A stretch of DNA of 64,000 nucleotides from Saccharibacter sp. 17.LH.SD. GTDB lineage: Bacteria; Pseudomonadota; Alphaproteobacteria; Acetobacterales; Acetobacteraceae. This document shows positions 24,700-34,101 of this stretch, piece after piece (position 1 is the first letter of the stretch; every line of letters begins with the position of its first letter). The translations under genes were made by a program, and so were the position numbers. Location: contig NZ_WVHO01000009.1 in the NCBI RefSeq assembly GCF_009834805.1, positions 126,501-190,500 of the forward strand. Direction: 5' to 3'. The notes beneath the pieces are model-generated. The model was not told the DNA's origin, searched no databases, and saw only the letters and a list, made by a program, of their open reading frames with translations.

Positions 24700-25851
24700 T
24701 TATCGAAGGTCAATTTCAACACGACGATTCTGAGGCTCACGTGAGTTTGGCCCTCTTGCCACTAAAGGCTCACTATCTCCATAGCCTTTGACTGAGATCA
24801 GCCCCGCAGCAATCCCATCTCGGATTAACTCTGCCCGGACAGCATTGGCGCGTTTAAGTGACAAAGCGAGATTATATTCTTTTCCACGTTGGGAAGAACC
24901 GCCAGCAGCTGAAGAATCTGTGTGGCCATTCACTTGAATACGGGTGAACTGAGCTGAGGTCGAATTACGTGCTGCTGTAGCAACGATACTCCGCGCCGTT
25001 GATGTCAACTCGCTGGAATCCCAATCAAAGAATACAAGATAGGTCCGGACCGGGGTCGGTGCAGGGGCTGCAACGACAGGGGCGACAGAAGGCATTGGCG
25101 GTGGAGCGGGGTTAAATTCGTAGCGTAACCCTAGCATAAGGGAGTGGTTAAAGTCGGTACGGGTTCCACGACGGCCGGAAACATAATCACCGGTTCCACC
25201 GTTAGCCATAGCCAAATCGCCTACAGCGGTGGCATTATGGCGATGGCGTCCTGTGATGGTGTAGAAGCGATATTCCATCGTTGTAGAGAGGCCAACAACC
25301 CAGGGAACGGGGATAGAAAGACCAAAAATCCCCTGATAGGCGAATCCCCCGGAAGTCCCATGAACATGCTGTGTATAATTACCACTAGTTGAGCTCAGTC
25401 GTGTATTCATAGACTGCCAGCCGTAACCGATACCGGCACCAAAATATGGATAAATCCAGTTCTGGCCTATATCCATATCAAACAGGGCATTGGTCATGAC
25501 CCCATATTGCTGTTGGTGGCCACTTGTCGTGGTTGGAAAATTAGCGCCATGAAAACCGGAATAACGATTACGACGATAATTGCCTTCTACCTCGACACGG
25601 AAACCATTATTGAGCCCCCAGCCGATGCTGCCAAGTCCTGTAATACCCGCATCAAATTCATCTCGTCCACGAGGGAAAAGCCGGACATGCGGATTGACTG
25701 TCTGAGTCTGATTAAAGCTTGCTCCTCCCGCACCAGAGACGTAAAGCCCCCGAACAGGCTGAGCGTGAGCTAAACCAAAGGTCAGCACCGACATGCCCGC
25801 GGCCAATCCGCTATAAGCCAGTAGGGCCATGACCGTGGTGCGTTGTATCAT
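24700..25851 (-). CDS. OmpA-family outer membrane protein
   Basis: A 383-aa outer membrane protein. A Sec signal peptide (to about residue 30, GLAHA/QP) is followed by an 8-strand beta-barrel like OmpA's (residues about 35-275; alternating aromatic strands such as YGWQSMNTRLSS and SLMLGLRYEFNP). A proline/alanine hinge (APPPMPSVAPVVAAPAPTPV) leads to the C-terminal OmpA peptidoglycan-binding domain (about 285-383), with VNGHTDSSAAGG, a family-conserved NLALSLKRANAVRAEL and the terminal NRRVEIDLR. It tethers the outer membrane to the cell wall. ATG 25851 has TTGGAGAG upstream; the frame is open 20 codons further. Confidence 0.93.
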   Translation of the reverse strand: MIQRTTVMALLAYSGLAAGMSVLTFGLAHAQPVRGLYVSGAGGASFNQTQTVNPHVRLFPRGRDEFDAGITGLGSIGWGLNNGFRVEVEGNYRRNRYSGFHGANFPTTTSGHQQQYGVMTNALFDMDIGQNWIYPYFGAGIGYGWQSMNTRLSSTSGNYTQHVHGTSGGFAYQGIFGLSIPVPWVVGLSTTMEYRFYTITGRHRHNATAVGDLAMANGGTGDYVSGRRGTRTDFNHSLMLGLRYEFNPAPPPMPSVAPVVAAPAPTPVRTYLVFFDWDSSELTSTARSIVATAARNSTSAQFTRIQVNGHTDSSAAGGSSQRGKEYNLALSLKRANAVRAELIRDGIAAGLISVKGYGDSEPLVARGPNSREPQNRRVEIDLR

Positions 25852-25933
25852 GTGACTACTCTCCAACCAAACATACGCTCCCCTTCTTGCTGAAATGAGA
25901 CGTAAGCGCAATGCGTCTCAGAAAAATATTCCA

Positions 25934-26302
25934 TCAAGTAAGAGGCATTTTATCGATTTCCTTACGAGAGCCCAAAGAATATTCGAGTGGGCGCGAAATG
26001 TCCCGAACACCGAGCTCAATGATCCACAAATCAGGATCATATTTTTTCTGGCGTTGCAAATATGTATCAACTTGCTCTTCAATAGGACGTGTCTCGTCGT
26101 CATTAGTATCAAAATGGTGTCGGCGCCAAGACGAACCATATTCTTGTAAGACGACCATGTTGTTTGAGCGATCCCGGAGTATGATGAAAATACTTCCAGC
26201 ATCATCATTTCCTTTATGGACGATCATTGCCGAATCACCATTTTGATCAAATCGACGTAAGAGAGCTCGAATCCAAAAACCACTTTTTAGTGAGAGAGAC
26301 AT
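25934..26302 (-). CDS. DUF1491 family protein
   Basis: A 122-aa soluble protein. The opening LKSGFWIRALLRRFDQNGDSAMIVHKGNDDAGSIFI and the closing PIEEQVDTYLQRQKKYDPDLWIIELGVRD match DUF1491, a small alphaproteobacterial family of unknown function. The start lies 6 bases after the stop of the S41 protease gene, so the two are almost certainly co-transcribed. No metal or catalytic motif stands out. Confidence 0.88.
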   Translation of the reverse strand: MSLSLKSGFWIRALLRRFDQNGDSAMIVHKGNDDAGSIFIILRDRSNNMVVLQEYGSSWRRHHFDTNDDETRPIEEQVDTYLQRQKKYDPDLWIIELGVRDISRPLEYSLGSRKEIDKMPLT

Positions 26303-26308
26303 GGAACG

Positions 26309-28027
26309 TTACTCGGCAGGAGAGAGTGATTCAGGAACACTATTAAGGGCAGCCCGATAGGCCGCCGGAGAACGAAGCAGTTGGACGGCTGCTTCCATGT
26401 CCGTTTTACCTCCTGCAAGGGGCGGACAATGATTTCGTAGCTCCATAATAGTATTCTTTGAAAGCGGGGGGTGATTTGCTCTTGTCTCAACTAAAAGAGA
26501 GTGCTCAAGGGATTTCCCTTCTCGGAGTGCACTTAATTGGGCTTTGACTGAGGGGTGTGATGTTGCTGTGCAGAGTTGAGGGGCAACTCCTATCCCTTGA
26601 ATAGGCCATCCTTGAGGGGCGATATTGCGCGCCCATGTGACGACGATTTCCCCCTGATTAGGCATTTTACCAGCGATTTGAACAAATCCTTTACCGAATG
26701 TGTAGCTTCCGACAATCACAGCACGATGATGATCAGCCAAAGCGGCAGCAAGGACTTCCGCAGAACTTGCGGTGTCTTCATCGACAAGAACAATGATAGG
26801 CGTGTTATTTGTTAGGTCACCGCCTTGTACTGTCCAGATATGGTTGGCTGAGGGGTAACGCCCTTCTGTGGTAACAGCGACACCGTGATCAAGAAATAGG
26901 GCGGCTGTAACAACGGCTTGTTGTAGCAGGCCGCCGTGATTGCCGCGGAGATCAAGGATAAGACCAGGTAATTTGCCGGTTGATGAGGGTGTTGAATCAC
27001 CTTCTTGTGGGCTGTCTGGGAGCATAGAAGAAAGATACTGACTGATTTCTTCAGCAGTTTGTTGTGTAAAATGCGCGATATGTAAAACGGCGTATGGCCC
27101 TTGATGAGACAGAGAAACTGTTTCTTGAGGAAGGCGCATCCGGCTTACAGCGAGTGTGCGTACACGCCCTTTAGCTGTGCGAATGGTCAAAACAATTTTG
27201 CTTCCAGGAGGTCCAGAAAGCCAATGTTGTAGCACGTGGAGAGGAATATGCCGGGTATTATGGCCATTAATGGCGAGAATTGTTTGACCAACGCTAACCC
27301 CTTGCGCCCAAGCAGAGCCTGATGTGTTGATATCACTAACGGATGGGTAGGACACTTCTGTATGGCGTTTAAGGGTAATGCCTACTGCACATGTATCATC
27401 GCGTTGGGTATGTTTTTCTGCGGCGACATCATCAGGGGAAAGATAGCGTGAATAAGGGTCAAGATGACGGAAAAGGCCAGCAAAAAAATGAGATAAGAGT
27501 TGATTGCTTCCCTCCGTCTGGAGGGTGTCACTGTCATTCCAGCTAACCTGGATGAACATGAGAATAAAATCGACCCAGTGAGAGAGATCATTCCCAGTTG
27601 GAATAGGGCGTGTGAGCAGGACTGATTTCCCTTGTTGAAGGGTAACCGTCTTGATTGATAGTGGAGCGGAGGGAGAGTTCCCATATATGAGATGTAATGA
27701 TGGGTCTGTTTCTATTACGCCTCCTAGTCCCCACAAAGAGAGTTCCTCAGGAGAGTGTTCGTTTAAGAGGCGGGGTAATATAAAGCTTAAACCGGATGCT
27801 AAAACATTGCGTGTTACAGCGGTGTTGAGAGGTGTCTTGTGTCCCGGAGATGGAGGTGGTTTGGGTGTTGTGGGCGCTAGTCCTTCGGGTAGTTTGGACA
27901 TGGATGCAGCAGCGTAGGTCGGAGCTGCGGAGAGGCCGACAACGAGGACGAGCGCTAGCAGCGTTGATTTGACAAGCTGTGGCGTCTTTAAGTGGAGACG
28001 AAAGGAGCGCAACGAAGATACCAACAT
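26309..28027 (-). CDS. S41-family C-terminal processing peptidase
   Basis: A 572-aa exported serine protease. An N-terminal signal (LVKSTLLALVLVVGLSAAPTYA, cleavage near residue 40) is followed by a helical part, a PDZ domain (SAWAQGVSVGQTILAINGHNTRHI) and the tail-specific protease core with LRGNHGGLLQQAV, the catalytic serine in DEDTASSAEVLAAAL and the catalytic lysine in YTFGKGFVQ. It acts in the periplasm, degrading or trimming proteins from their C-terminus. I start at ATG 28027, which begins the signal peptide, although no good Shine-Dalgarno is seen; the frame is open to 28093. Co-transcribed with the DUF1491 gene. Confidence 0.92.
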   Translation of the reverse strand: MLVSSLRSFRLHLKTPQLVKSTLLALVLVVGLSAAPTYAAASMSKLPEGLAPTTPKPPPSPGHKTPLNTAVTRNVLASGLSFILPRLLNEHSPEELSLWGLGGVIETDPSLHLIYGNSPSAPLSIKTVTLQQGKSVLLTRPIPTGNDLSHWVDFILMFIQVSWNDSDTLQTEGSNQLLSHFFAGLFRHLDPYSRYLSPDDVAAEKHTQRDDTCAVGITLKRHTEVSYPSVSDINTSGSAWAQGVSVGQTILAINGHNTRHIPLHVLQHWLSGPPGSKIVLTIRTAKGRVRTLAVSRMRLPQETVSLSHQGPYAVLHIAHFTQQTAEEISQYLSSMLPDSPQEGDSTPSSTGKLPGLILDLRGNHGGLLQQAVVTAALFLDHGVAVTTEGRYPSANHIWTVQGGDLTNNTPIIVLVDEDTASSAEVLAAALADHHRAVIVGSYTFGKGFVQIAGKMPNQGEIVVTWARNIAPQGWPIQGIGVAPQLCTATSHPSVKAQLSALREGKSLEHSLLVETRANHPPLSKNTIMELRNHCPPLAGGKTDMEAAVQLLRSPAAYRAALNSVPESLSPAE

Positions 28028-28247
28028 AAATGGGCGACCGATGTGGGGAGTATAAAGTCCCTCACGACCACGGCAGAATACGATCTTCCCCAAAATCGAG
28101 AGATTCCTACTCTGCCTTTTTATAATAGTAGGTCAAGGCCTACCTTGGTCGGATGATACTGCCTCCTGATTCCATAAAGCAATAAGCAGTTCTTTTGCTA
28201 AAGAGGGTTGATTGCACATCGGGAAGAAGACTGTGTCTTTTATGTCT

Positions 28248-30863
28248 TTATGAAGCCTCCTTCTTTTTCCGGCTTTTTGCTTTTGGGGCGGGTTTTTCTT
28301 TCGTTGCGCTCTCTTTTTTGGGCGTTTTTTTGCTTCTTGTTGTCTTACTGGTCTTCCCTTTGAGGGGTTTCCCTTTTTCTTCTAGGAGGGTGATGGCTTC
28401 CTCAAGTGTGACATCTTCCATTTTCTGGTCCTTGGGAAGTGTCGCCACGGTAGAGCCATGCTGCACATAGGGGCCAAATCGTCCTTTCCGGACGATGATC
28501 GTTTCTTGGTCTTTAGGATGAACCCCAAGCGTGCGGATGGAGGCCAGCTTTTTGGCGAGCGCTTCAATGGCTTGTGGCATACCGATGGTGAGGACGTCTT
28601 CATCCTTGCCAAGGGTGCCATATATGCTTCCCATTTTAACGTAGGGCCCAAATCGTCCTAAGCCAGCTTCAATCATTTCGCCCGTGTCAGGGTGTGTTCC
28701 AAGCGAGCGAGGAAGAGAAAGCAAACCAATGGCTTCTTCTAAACTCACGTCATCGCTAGGGCGGTTTTTGGGTATCGTGGCGCGTTTCGGTTTGATTTTT
28801 TTGTTGTCAGGGTCGGGCTCGCCTTTTTGGACATAGAGACCATAGGGACCACGACGTAAGGTAATTTCTTCTCCCGTTTTTGGGTCATGCCCCAGGCTCT
28901 TTACCCCTTCTGCGAGAGAAGGGCCTTCACCTTCACTGATGGTGAGGGGGCGTGTAACGCGACATTCTGGGTAGTTTGAGCAACCAAGGAAAGCACCATG
29001 TTTCCCGAGGCGGAGTCCTAAACGACCTGTCTCACAAGAGGGACAGCGGCGAGGGTCGCTCCCATCTTCATGAAGTGGGAAGAAGTGATTGCCGAGATCG
29101 TGATCAAGTGCATCAATGACATCTGAAATTTTTAAATCTTTTGTTTTATCAACGGTTGCAGAGAAATCGTGCCAGAAGGCTTTCATAATGTCGTGCCAGT
29201 CGGCTCGACCGCCTGAGATGTCATCGAGTTGTTCTTCTAGAGACGCTGTGAAACCAGTATCGACATAGCGCTCAAAAAAGGATGTTAGAAAAGCGGTAAC
29301 GAGCCGACCTCGATCCTCTGGAATGAAACGGCGACTATCCAGACGAACGTAATTTCGGTCACGTAAGACCCCCAAAATAGAGGCATAGGTGGAAGGGCGG
29401 CCGATGCCGATCTCTTCCATTTTCTTGACAAGAGAGGCTTCAGAGTAGCGTGGCGGCGGTTGTGTGAAATGTTGGTCCGCTGTGACGGCTTTGGTTGTGA
29501 GAGGGTCGCCTTCTTTCATGGGAGGAAGAAGGCGATTTTGATCATCATCTGTCTGGCTATCGTCGCGTCCTTCCATGTAGAGCTTTAAGAAACCATCAAA
29601 GGCGATGATGGAACCCGTTGCGCGCAACATGGTTTTATTATCTTGTCCAGCAAGAACAACGGCTGTCTGGTCAATTTCAGCAGATTGCATTTGTGAAGCA
29701 ACTGCCCGTTTCCAGATGAGCTCGTACAGTCGACGCTGATCATGTGATAAAGCTGGGGCGACTTGGTCAGGGGTGCGCCGAACATCAGTTGGGCGAACAG
29801 CCTCATGGGCTTCTTGTGCATTCTTGGCTTTGGTCGCATAGGCCCGTGGGGATGTTGGGCAATAGCGGTCGCCAAAACTTTCATGGATGTGAGAACGAAT
29901 CATATCAATGGCTTCACGTGCCATTGTGACACCATCAGTACGCATATACGTAATGAGACCAACGGTTTCTCCGTGAAGATCAACACCTTCATAGAGTTGT
30001 TGAGCAGTACGCATGGTCACTTGGGCACTCATGCCCAGTTTGCGCGAAGCCTCTTGCTGGAGAGTGGATGTTGTAAAAGGAGGTGCAGGGTTTCGTTTAC
30101 TGCGTTTACGTTCAATCTTTTTAATGTGGAACGCAGTGTTTTCAACGGCCTGACGCGCTTCTAGAGCGTGTGTCTCATCAGGCAGATCAAATTGCTCAAG
30201 TTTTTTCCCGTTAAAATGAGTCAAGCGTGCTTTGAAGAGGGCTTGTTCAGGCGTGGTGAAGGCGCCTTCGATGCTCCAATATTCCCGAGGTTTGAAGACC
30301 TCAATTTCAGCTTCGCGTTCGCAAATAAGGCGCAGGGCTACGGATTGCACACGGCCGGCGCTACGACTCCCAGGGAGTTTACGCCATAAGACGGGTGAAA
30401 GCGTAAAGCCAACTAAATAATCAAGGGCTCGGCGTGCAAGATAGGCATCAATAAGCGGTTGATCGAGCGGCCGAGGAGCCGCCATCGCTGCGGTGATGGC
30501 GTTTTTGGTGATTTCGTTAAATGTAACGCGCTGGACGTCGATGTTTTTGAGAAGGTTTTTTTCTGCCAAAGCGCTTCGAACATGCCAGGAGATTGCTTCT
30601 CCTTCGCGGTCCGGGTCAGTTGCGAGAATAAGTTGTTTGGCACCCTTAAGGGCTTTGGCAATTGTTGCAATTTGTTTTGAACCGCGTTCGTCTGTTTGCC
30701 AGCTCATGGCAAAATTCTCATCAGGTCGAACACTGCCATCTTTTGGCGGTAAGTCACGTACGTGGCCGAATGAAGCGATAACGGCGTAATCACTGCCAAG
30801 ATAGCGGTTAATGGTTTTGGCTTTAGCCGGGCTTTCCACCACTACAATACGTGTTGCTGCCAT
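28248..30863 (-). CDS. topA: DNA topoisomerase I
   Basis: Relaxes negative supercoils. The 871-aa protein has the TOPRIM domain at the start (IVVVESPAKAKTI and ILATDPDREGEAISWH), the SAGRVQSVALRLICEREAEI motif, the active-site tyrosine in GLITYMRTDGV, and GIGRPSTYASILGVL. One zinc ribbon (CPSCETGRLGLRLGKHGAF, then CSNYPECR) is followed by three C-terminal topoisomerase repeats (EEITLRRGPYGLYVQ, GLGRFGPYVKMG, VRKGRFGPYVQHG), the alphaproteobacterial arrangement, and a Lys-rich tail (from about residue 840). The dprA stop lies 20 bases upstream of its start, so dprA-topA are probably one unit. Confidence 0.97.
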   Translation of the reverse strand: MAATRIVVVESPAKAKTINRYLGSDYAVIASFGHVRDLPPKDGSVRPDENFAMSWQTDERGSKQIATIAKALKGAKQLILATDPDREGEAISWHVRSALAEKNLLKNIDVQRVTFNEITKNAITAAMAAPRPLDQPLIDAYLARRALDYLVGFTLSPVLWRKLPGSRSAGRVQSVALRLICEREAEIEVFKPREYWSIEGAFTTPEQALFKARLTHFNGKKLEQFDLPDETHALEARQAVENTAFHIKKIERKRSKRNPAPPFTTSTLQQEASRKLGMSAQVTMRTAQQLYEGVDLHGETVGLITYMRTDGVTMAREAIDMIRSHIHESFGDRYCPTSPRAYATKAKNAQEAHEAVRPTDVRRTPDQVAPALSHDQRRLYELIWKRAVASQMQSAEIDQTAVVLAGQDNKTMLRATGSIIAFDGFLKLYMEGRDDSQTDDDQNRLLPPMKEGDPLTTKAVTADQHFTQPPPRYSEASLVKKMEEIGIGRPSTYASILGVLRDRNYVRLDSRRFIPEDRGRLVTAFLTSFFERYVDTGFTASLEEQLDDISGGRADWHDIMKAFWHDFSATVDKTKDLKISDVIDALDHDLGNHFFPLHEDGSDPRRCPSCETGRLGLRLGKHGAFLGCSNYPECRVTRPLTISEGEGPSLAEGVKSLGHDPKTGEEITLRRGPYGLYVQKGEPDPDNKKIKPKRATIPKNRPSDDVSLEEAIGLLSLPRSLGTHPDTGEMIEAGLGRFGPYVKMGSIYGTLGKDEDVLTIGMPQAIEALAKKLASIRTLGVHPKDQETIIVRKGRFGPYVQHGSTVATLPKDQKMEDVTLEEAITLLEEKGKPLKGKTSKTTRSKKTPKKESATKEKPAPKAKSRKKKEAS

Positions 30864-30883
30864 TATCCGTCCCTTTGCTTCAC

Positions 30884-32137
30884 CTAATCAGGGAGGCGTG
30901 CCACGCGCCCACCTGGTAGACGTTCCACCACACCGTCCAGCTCTAATTCACTGAGTGCTGTTGTAACGGCTGAAACGGAGAACTGACAGCGTGACACAAT
31001 CTCGTCAACTGGCGTTGGTGTGATTGATAGGAGAGAAAGAAGTTTTTTTTGTATGTCTTCAGGAGATGAAAGGGGCGCAGAAGGCGTGTTTTTAGGCAAA
31101 GATGAGGCTGCGGTTTTATCTTTAGGCGCCGGAAATTTTGTTGAGTGTGATGACGGCGCGGGGCGCGACGTTGTGGAGTTGATCGATTGTCGAGACTCGA
31201 AAAGTGGCGTCTCGTCGTGAAGAGATTGCTCCCAAGGAGCTGGCTGCCGGACGGGTAAATGTTGTGGGAGAGAGGTCAACACATCCATCCCATTTTCGAC
31301 AAGAAGGCTTCCTTGTCGAATGAGCTGATTCCCTCCTCGAGAACGAGGATCAAGGGGGGAGCCAGGTGTTGCAAAAACAGTGCGATGATAGGATTCGGCG
31401 AGGGATGCGGTAATCAGCGTACCGGAATGGAGGGCCGCTTCAATGACCAAGCAGCCTTGTGTGATTCCGGCAATGAGCCGATTACGGCGTGGGAAATGAC
31501 GTGCTTGAGGGATGGAACCGAGTGGAGCTTCCGTAATCAGGCAGCCCTTTTCGGCAATTTCTTCTTGTAATCGTTTGTTTTCTGGGGGGTAAGGATGATC
31601 AAGGCCGCCTGCGAGAGCGGCAACAGTCAGTCCAGGGTGGAGGGCACCACGATGTGCTGCTGTATCAACACCGCGGGCGAGACCGGAAACAATACAGATT
31701 CCCCCGGCGGCAAGTTCAGCCGCGATACTCTCGGCAAGGCGTAACCCCGCTGATGAAGCATTGCGTGCGCCCACAATGCCTACACCATTGATGGAGAGTC
31801 GTTGTGTATTCCCCTGTACGAAAAGCAAAGGTGGGGCATCAGGAATATGTGTGAGAAGAAGAGGGTATTCTGGATCGGAACGGAGGAGGTGACGGGCACC
31901 GCGCTGTGCCAATGTCGCTATTTCGTCCTCAATTTCAGTGAGCGTTGGGATATCGGGAGGTGTGCGCCCATTGCGTTGAAAACGATGTGGAAGAGCCTCG
32001 AGAGCACGGGATGCGGTGCCGTATAGTCCCAAAAGACGTGCAAAATTTACAGGGCCGATACCGCTGGTGCGGGCCAAGCGGAGCATGGAAAGACGTTCAT
32101 GCTGGTTGGTGAGGGCAGTGGTCGACCGTGTAGACAT
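30884..32137 (-). CDS. dprA: DNA processing protein DprA (Smf)
   Basis: DprA binds incoming single-stranded DNA during transformation and loads RecA. The 417-aa protein has an N-terminal helical (SAM/HhH-like) region (GIGPVNFARLLGLYG), the Rossmann core (GVGIVGARNASSAGLRLAES, SGLARGVDTAAHRGAL, FPRRNRLIAGI, GGNQLIRQGS) and a C-terminal winged-helix domain (TPVDEIVSRCQFSVSAVTTALSELELDGVVERLPGGRVAR). A Ser/Pro-rich linker of about 70 residues separates the last two. With comEC at 36.6 kb, natural competence genes are present in this window. It is followed closely by topA and preceded by plsY. Confidence 0.95.
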   Translation of the reverse strand: MSTRSTTALTNQHERLSMLRLARTSGIGPVNFARLLGLYGTASRALEALPHRFQRNGRTPPDIPTLTEIEDEIATLAQRGARHLLRSDPEYPLLLTHIPDAPPLLFVQGNTQRLSINGVGIVGARNASSAGLRLAESIAAELAAGGICIVSGLARGVDTAAHRGALHPGLTVAALAGGLDHPYPPENKRLQEEIAEKGCLITEAPLGSIPQARHFPRRNRLIAGITQGCLVIEAALHSGTLITASLAESYHRTVFATPGSPLDPRSRGGNQLIRQGSLLVENGMDVLTSLPQHLPVRQPAPWEQSLHDETPLFESRQSINSTTSRPAPSSHSTKFPAPKDKTAASSLPKNTPSAPLSSPEDIQKKLLSLLSITPTPVDEIVSRCQFSVSAVTTALSELELDGVVERLPGGRVARLPD

Positions 32138-32167
32138 AAAGGAGGCTACCTGAACAGGCTAATGAGA

Positions 32168-32815
32168 TCATTCTTGCTGATGGGTTGTTTTACCAATACG
32201 TGGTTCTGTTCCTTGAAACAGGCGAACGATATTTCCGTAATGACGGAACCATACAAGGAGTGTGATGAGATCTACGGCCAGCGGTATGGGAGAAGATACA
32301 GGCTGCATACTCAGAGCTGGCGTGAGGAGCGGGGCTGCAAAGAAGGCCAGGAGAGCGCCTACGGAAGAAATACGGCTGAATTTTACGCCAAAAACCCATA
32401 AAATTGTGCTGATAAGGCCAACCGGCCAGCATAAGGCCCAAAAAGTGCCAATGCCGGTTGCAACCCCTTTTCCGCCACGGAAGCCAAGCCAGATTGGAAA
32501 GCAATGTCCAAGAATGGCGGCCATACCGGCAACAGCCATTGCAAGTTGAGTTTGGTGCACGCAGAGGGTCGCCGCTAATAAGACAGCAAGGAACCCCTTA
32601 AAAGCGTCAAGTAACAAAGTGGCTGCGGCAAGGCCTTTCCGCCCTGTCCGCAGGACATTGGTTGCTCCAATATTGCCTGAACCAATGCGACGGATATCGC
32701 CACCTCCTGCAAGGGCCGTTAAAAGCATTCCAAAAGGGATGCTGCCGAGCCCATAGGCCGCTAAGGCGATGATAGGAAGGCTCGGGGGGAATAATGACCA
32801 TTGCAGGAAAGGCAT
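32168..32815 (-). CDS. plsY: Glycerol-3-phosphate acyltransferase PlsY
   Basis: An inner-membrane enzyme that transfers an acyl group from acyl-phosphate to glycerol-3-phosphate, starting phospholipid synthesis. The 215-aa protein has about 5 membrane helices and the conserved PlsY motifs GSIPFGML, GSGNIGATNVLRTG and GFRGGKGVATG. Its start codon shares one base with the stop of the dihydroorotase-like gene (TAATG), so translation is coupled. Order on the minus strand is gltX-pyrB-pyrC-like-plsY-dprA-topA, a compact unit. Confidence 0.96.
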   Translation of the reverse strand: MPFLQWSLFPPSLPIIALAAYGLGSIPFGMLLTALAGGGDIRRIGSGNIGATNVLRTGRKGLAAATLLLDAFKGFLAVLLAATLCVHQTQLAMAVAGMAAILGHCFPIWLGFRGGKGVATGIGTFWALCWPVGLISTILWVFGVKFSRISSVGALLAFFAAPLLTPALSMQPVSSPIPLAVDLITLLVWFRHYGNIVRLFQGTEPRIGKTTHQQE

Positions 32816-34101
32816 TAATGAGCGTCCTTTAACAAGTGCGGGGCTGTGTAAACCTCACGTCCACGGTGGAAGGTGCGGAGAACTTTCCCTTTTAAAACAC
32901 GACCATCAAAAGGAGTATTCTGTGCGAGTCCCGGCATGGAGCCAGCTGTGACGGTCCATTTCGCCTCTGGGTCAAAGAGGCAGAGGTCCGCCTTTTTGCC
33001 GATTGCGAGGGTTCCTGCTTCCAATCCAAGTAATTGAGCTGGAGCGGAGGTGAGGAGACGCAAGGCTTCGATAAGAGGCAGATTGGCTTCTAAGGTGACA
33101 CCGAGCAAGGTTGCTAGCCCCGTTCCGCCAGCGCGCGCATGCGCGAAGGGGAGACGTTTATCATCAGCATCGGCTGGGACATGATCAGAAGCGATCACAT
33201 CAATGGTGCCATCAGCCAAAGCGGCGAGAACGGCTTGACGATCATGCTCCTCGCGCAAAGGAGGGGAGAGCTTCGCATAGGTGCGGAAATCACCAATAGC
33301 GTCTTCTGTCATGGAAAAATATGGTGGTGCCGTATCACAGGTGACACGGATATTTTTTGCTTTGGCCTGTCGTATTAAATCAAGTGCTTCACCCGTGGAG
33401 ATATGGGCAAAGTGGATACGTGCTCCTGTCATTTCAGCGAGTCTGAGGTCACGCGCAACCATCATCGCTTCTGCTGCAGCCGGGATTTGAGGGAGACCTA
33501 GGCGAACGGCAAGCTCACTCCCGGTTGCGCATCCCCCGCGTGCTAGAGTGGGCTCCTCAGGGTGGAGCACAATCAGAGCATCAAGAAACCGCGAATATGC
33601 GAGTAGATTTCGCATTTGTTTGGCGTCACTGATGGCGCGTGCACCATCGGAGAATGCAACGGCTCCTGCTTGTTTGAGCAAGCCAATCTCGGCCATTTCC
33701 TTCCCTGCGCAATGGCGGGTTAGGGCTCCGTAGGGATGAAGCGAGACCATATTCGTCTCTTCCCCACGTTTGGTGATGTAATGGACCAACGCAGGGGTAT
33801 CAATTGAAGGGTCTGTATCTGGTAAAACGGCAAGAGAGGTAATGCCACCAGCAACAGCGGCCTGAGCCCCAGAGTGGATATTTTCGCGATATTCTGTCCC
33901 AGGTTCTCCTAGGCTTACACGCATATCGACAAGGCCGGGACACAATACAGCGCCCTGACCATCAATGATCTGAGCGCCTTTAGGGGCTTCATGCGTGTCA
34001 TACCCAGCGATTTTACCGTTTTGCACAACCAGTCGTCCTGGCGTATCGCGACCAGAAGCGGGGTCAATGAGACGGACATTTTCAAAAACAAGGCTTGTCA
34101 T
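32815..34101 (-). CDS. pyrC: Dihydroorotase-like protein lacking the HxH zinc motif (PyrC'/PyrX type)
   Basis: An amidohydrolase-fold protein of 428 aa in the class I dihydroorotase family ([21 protein letters not shown] near the end is typical). Active dihydroorotases carry DxHxH after the first strand; here the site reads D59-M-R61-V-S63, so both zinc-binding histidines are missing. H177-like (LIVLHPEE), H231-like (HFAHIST) and the catalytic Asp region ([10 protein letters not shown]) remain. In Pseudomonas a comparable inactive subunit, overlapping pyrB, is needed to assemble aspartate transcarbamoylase. The 4-base ATGA overlap with pyrB here supports the same structural role. If so, an active dihydroorotase must be encoded elsewhere. 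Confidence 0.88.
   Translation of the reverse strand: MTSLVFENVRLIDPASGRDTPGRLVVQNGKIAGYDTHEAPKGAQIIDGQGAVLCPGLVDMRVSLGEPGTEYRENIHSGAQAAVAGGITSLAVLPDTDPSIDTPALVHYITKRGEETNMVSLHPYGALTRHCAGKEMAEIGLLKQAGAVAFSDGARAISDAKQMRNLLAYSRFLDALIVLHPEEPTLARGGCATGSELAVRLGLPQIPAAAEAMMVARDLRLAEMTGARIHFAHISTGEALDLIRQAKAKNIRVTCDTAPPYFSMTEDAIGDFRTYAKLSPPLREEHDRQAVLAALADGTIDVIASDHVPADADDKRLPFAHARAGGTGLATLLGVTLEANLPLIEALRLLTSAPAQLLGLEAGTLAIGKKADLCLFDPEAKWTVTAGSMPGLAQNTPFDGRVLKGKVLRTFHRGREVYTAPHLLKDAH

Noticed and set aside
29763-30164. 133-codon open frame on the plus strand
   Set aside because: Antisense to topA with no start signal.
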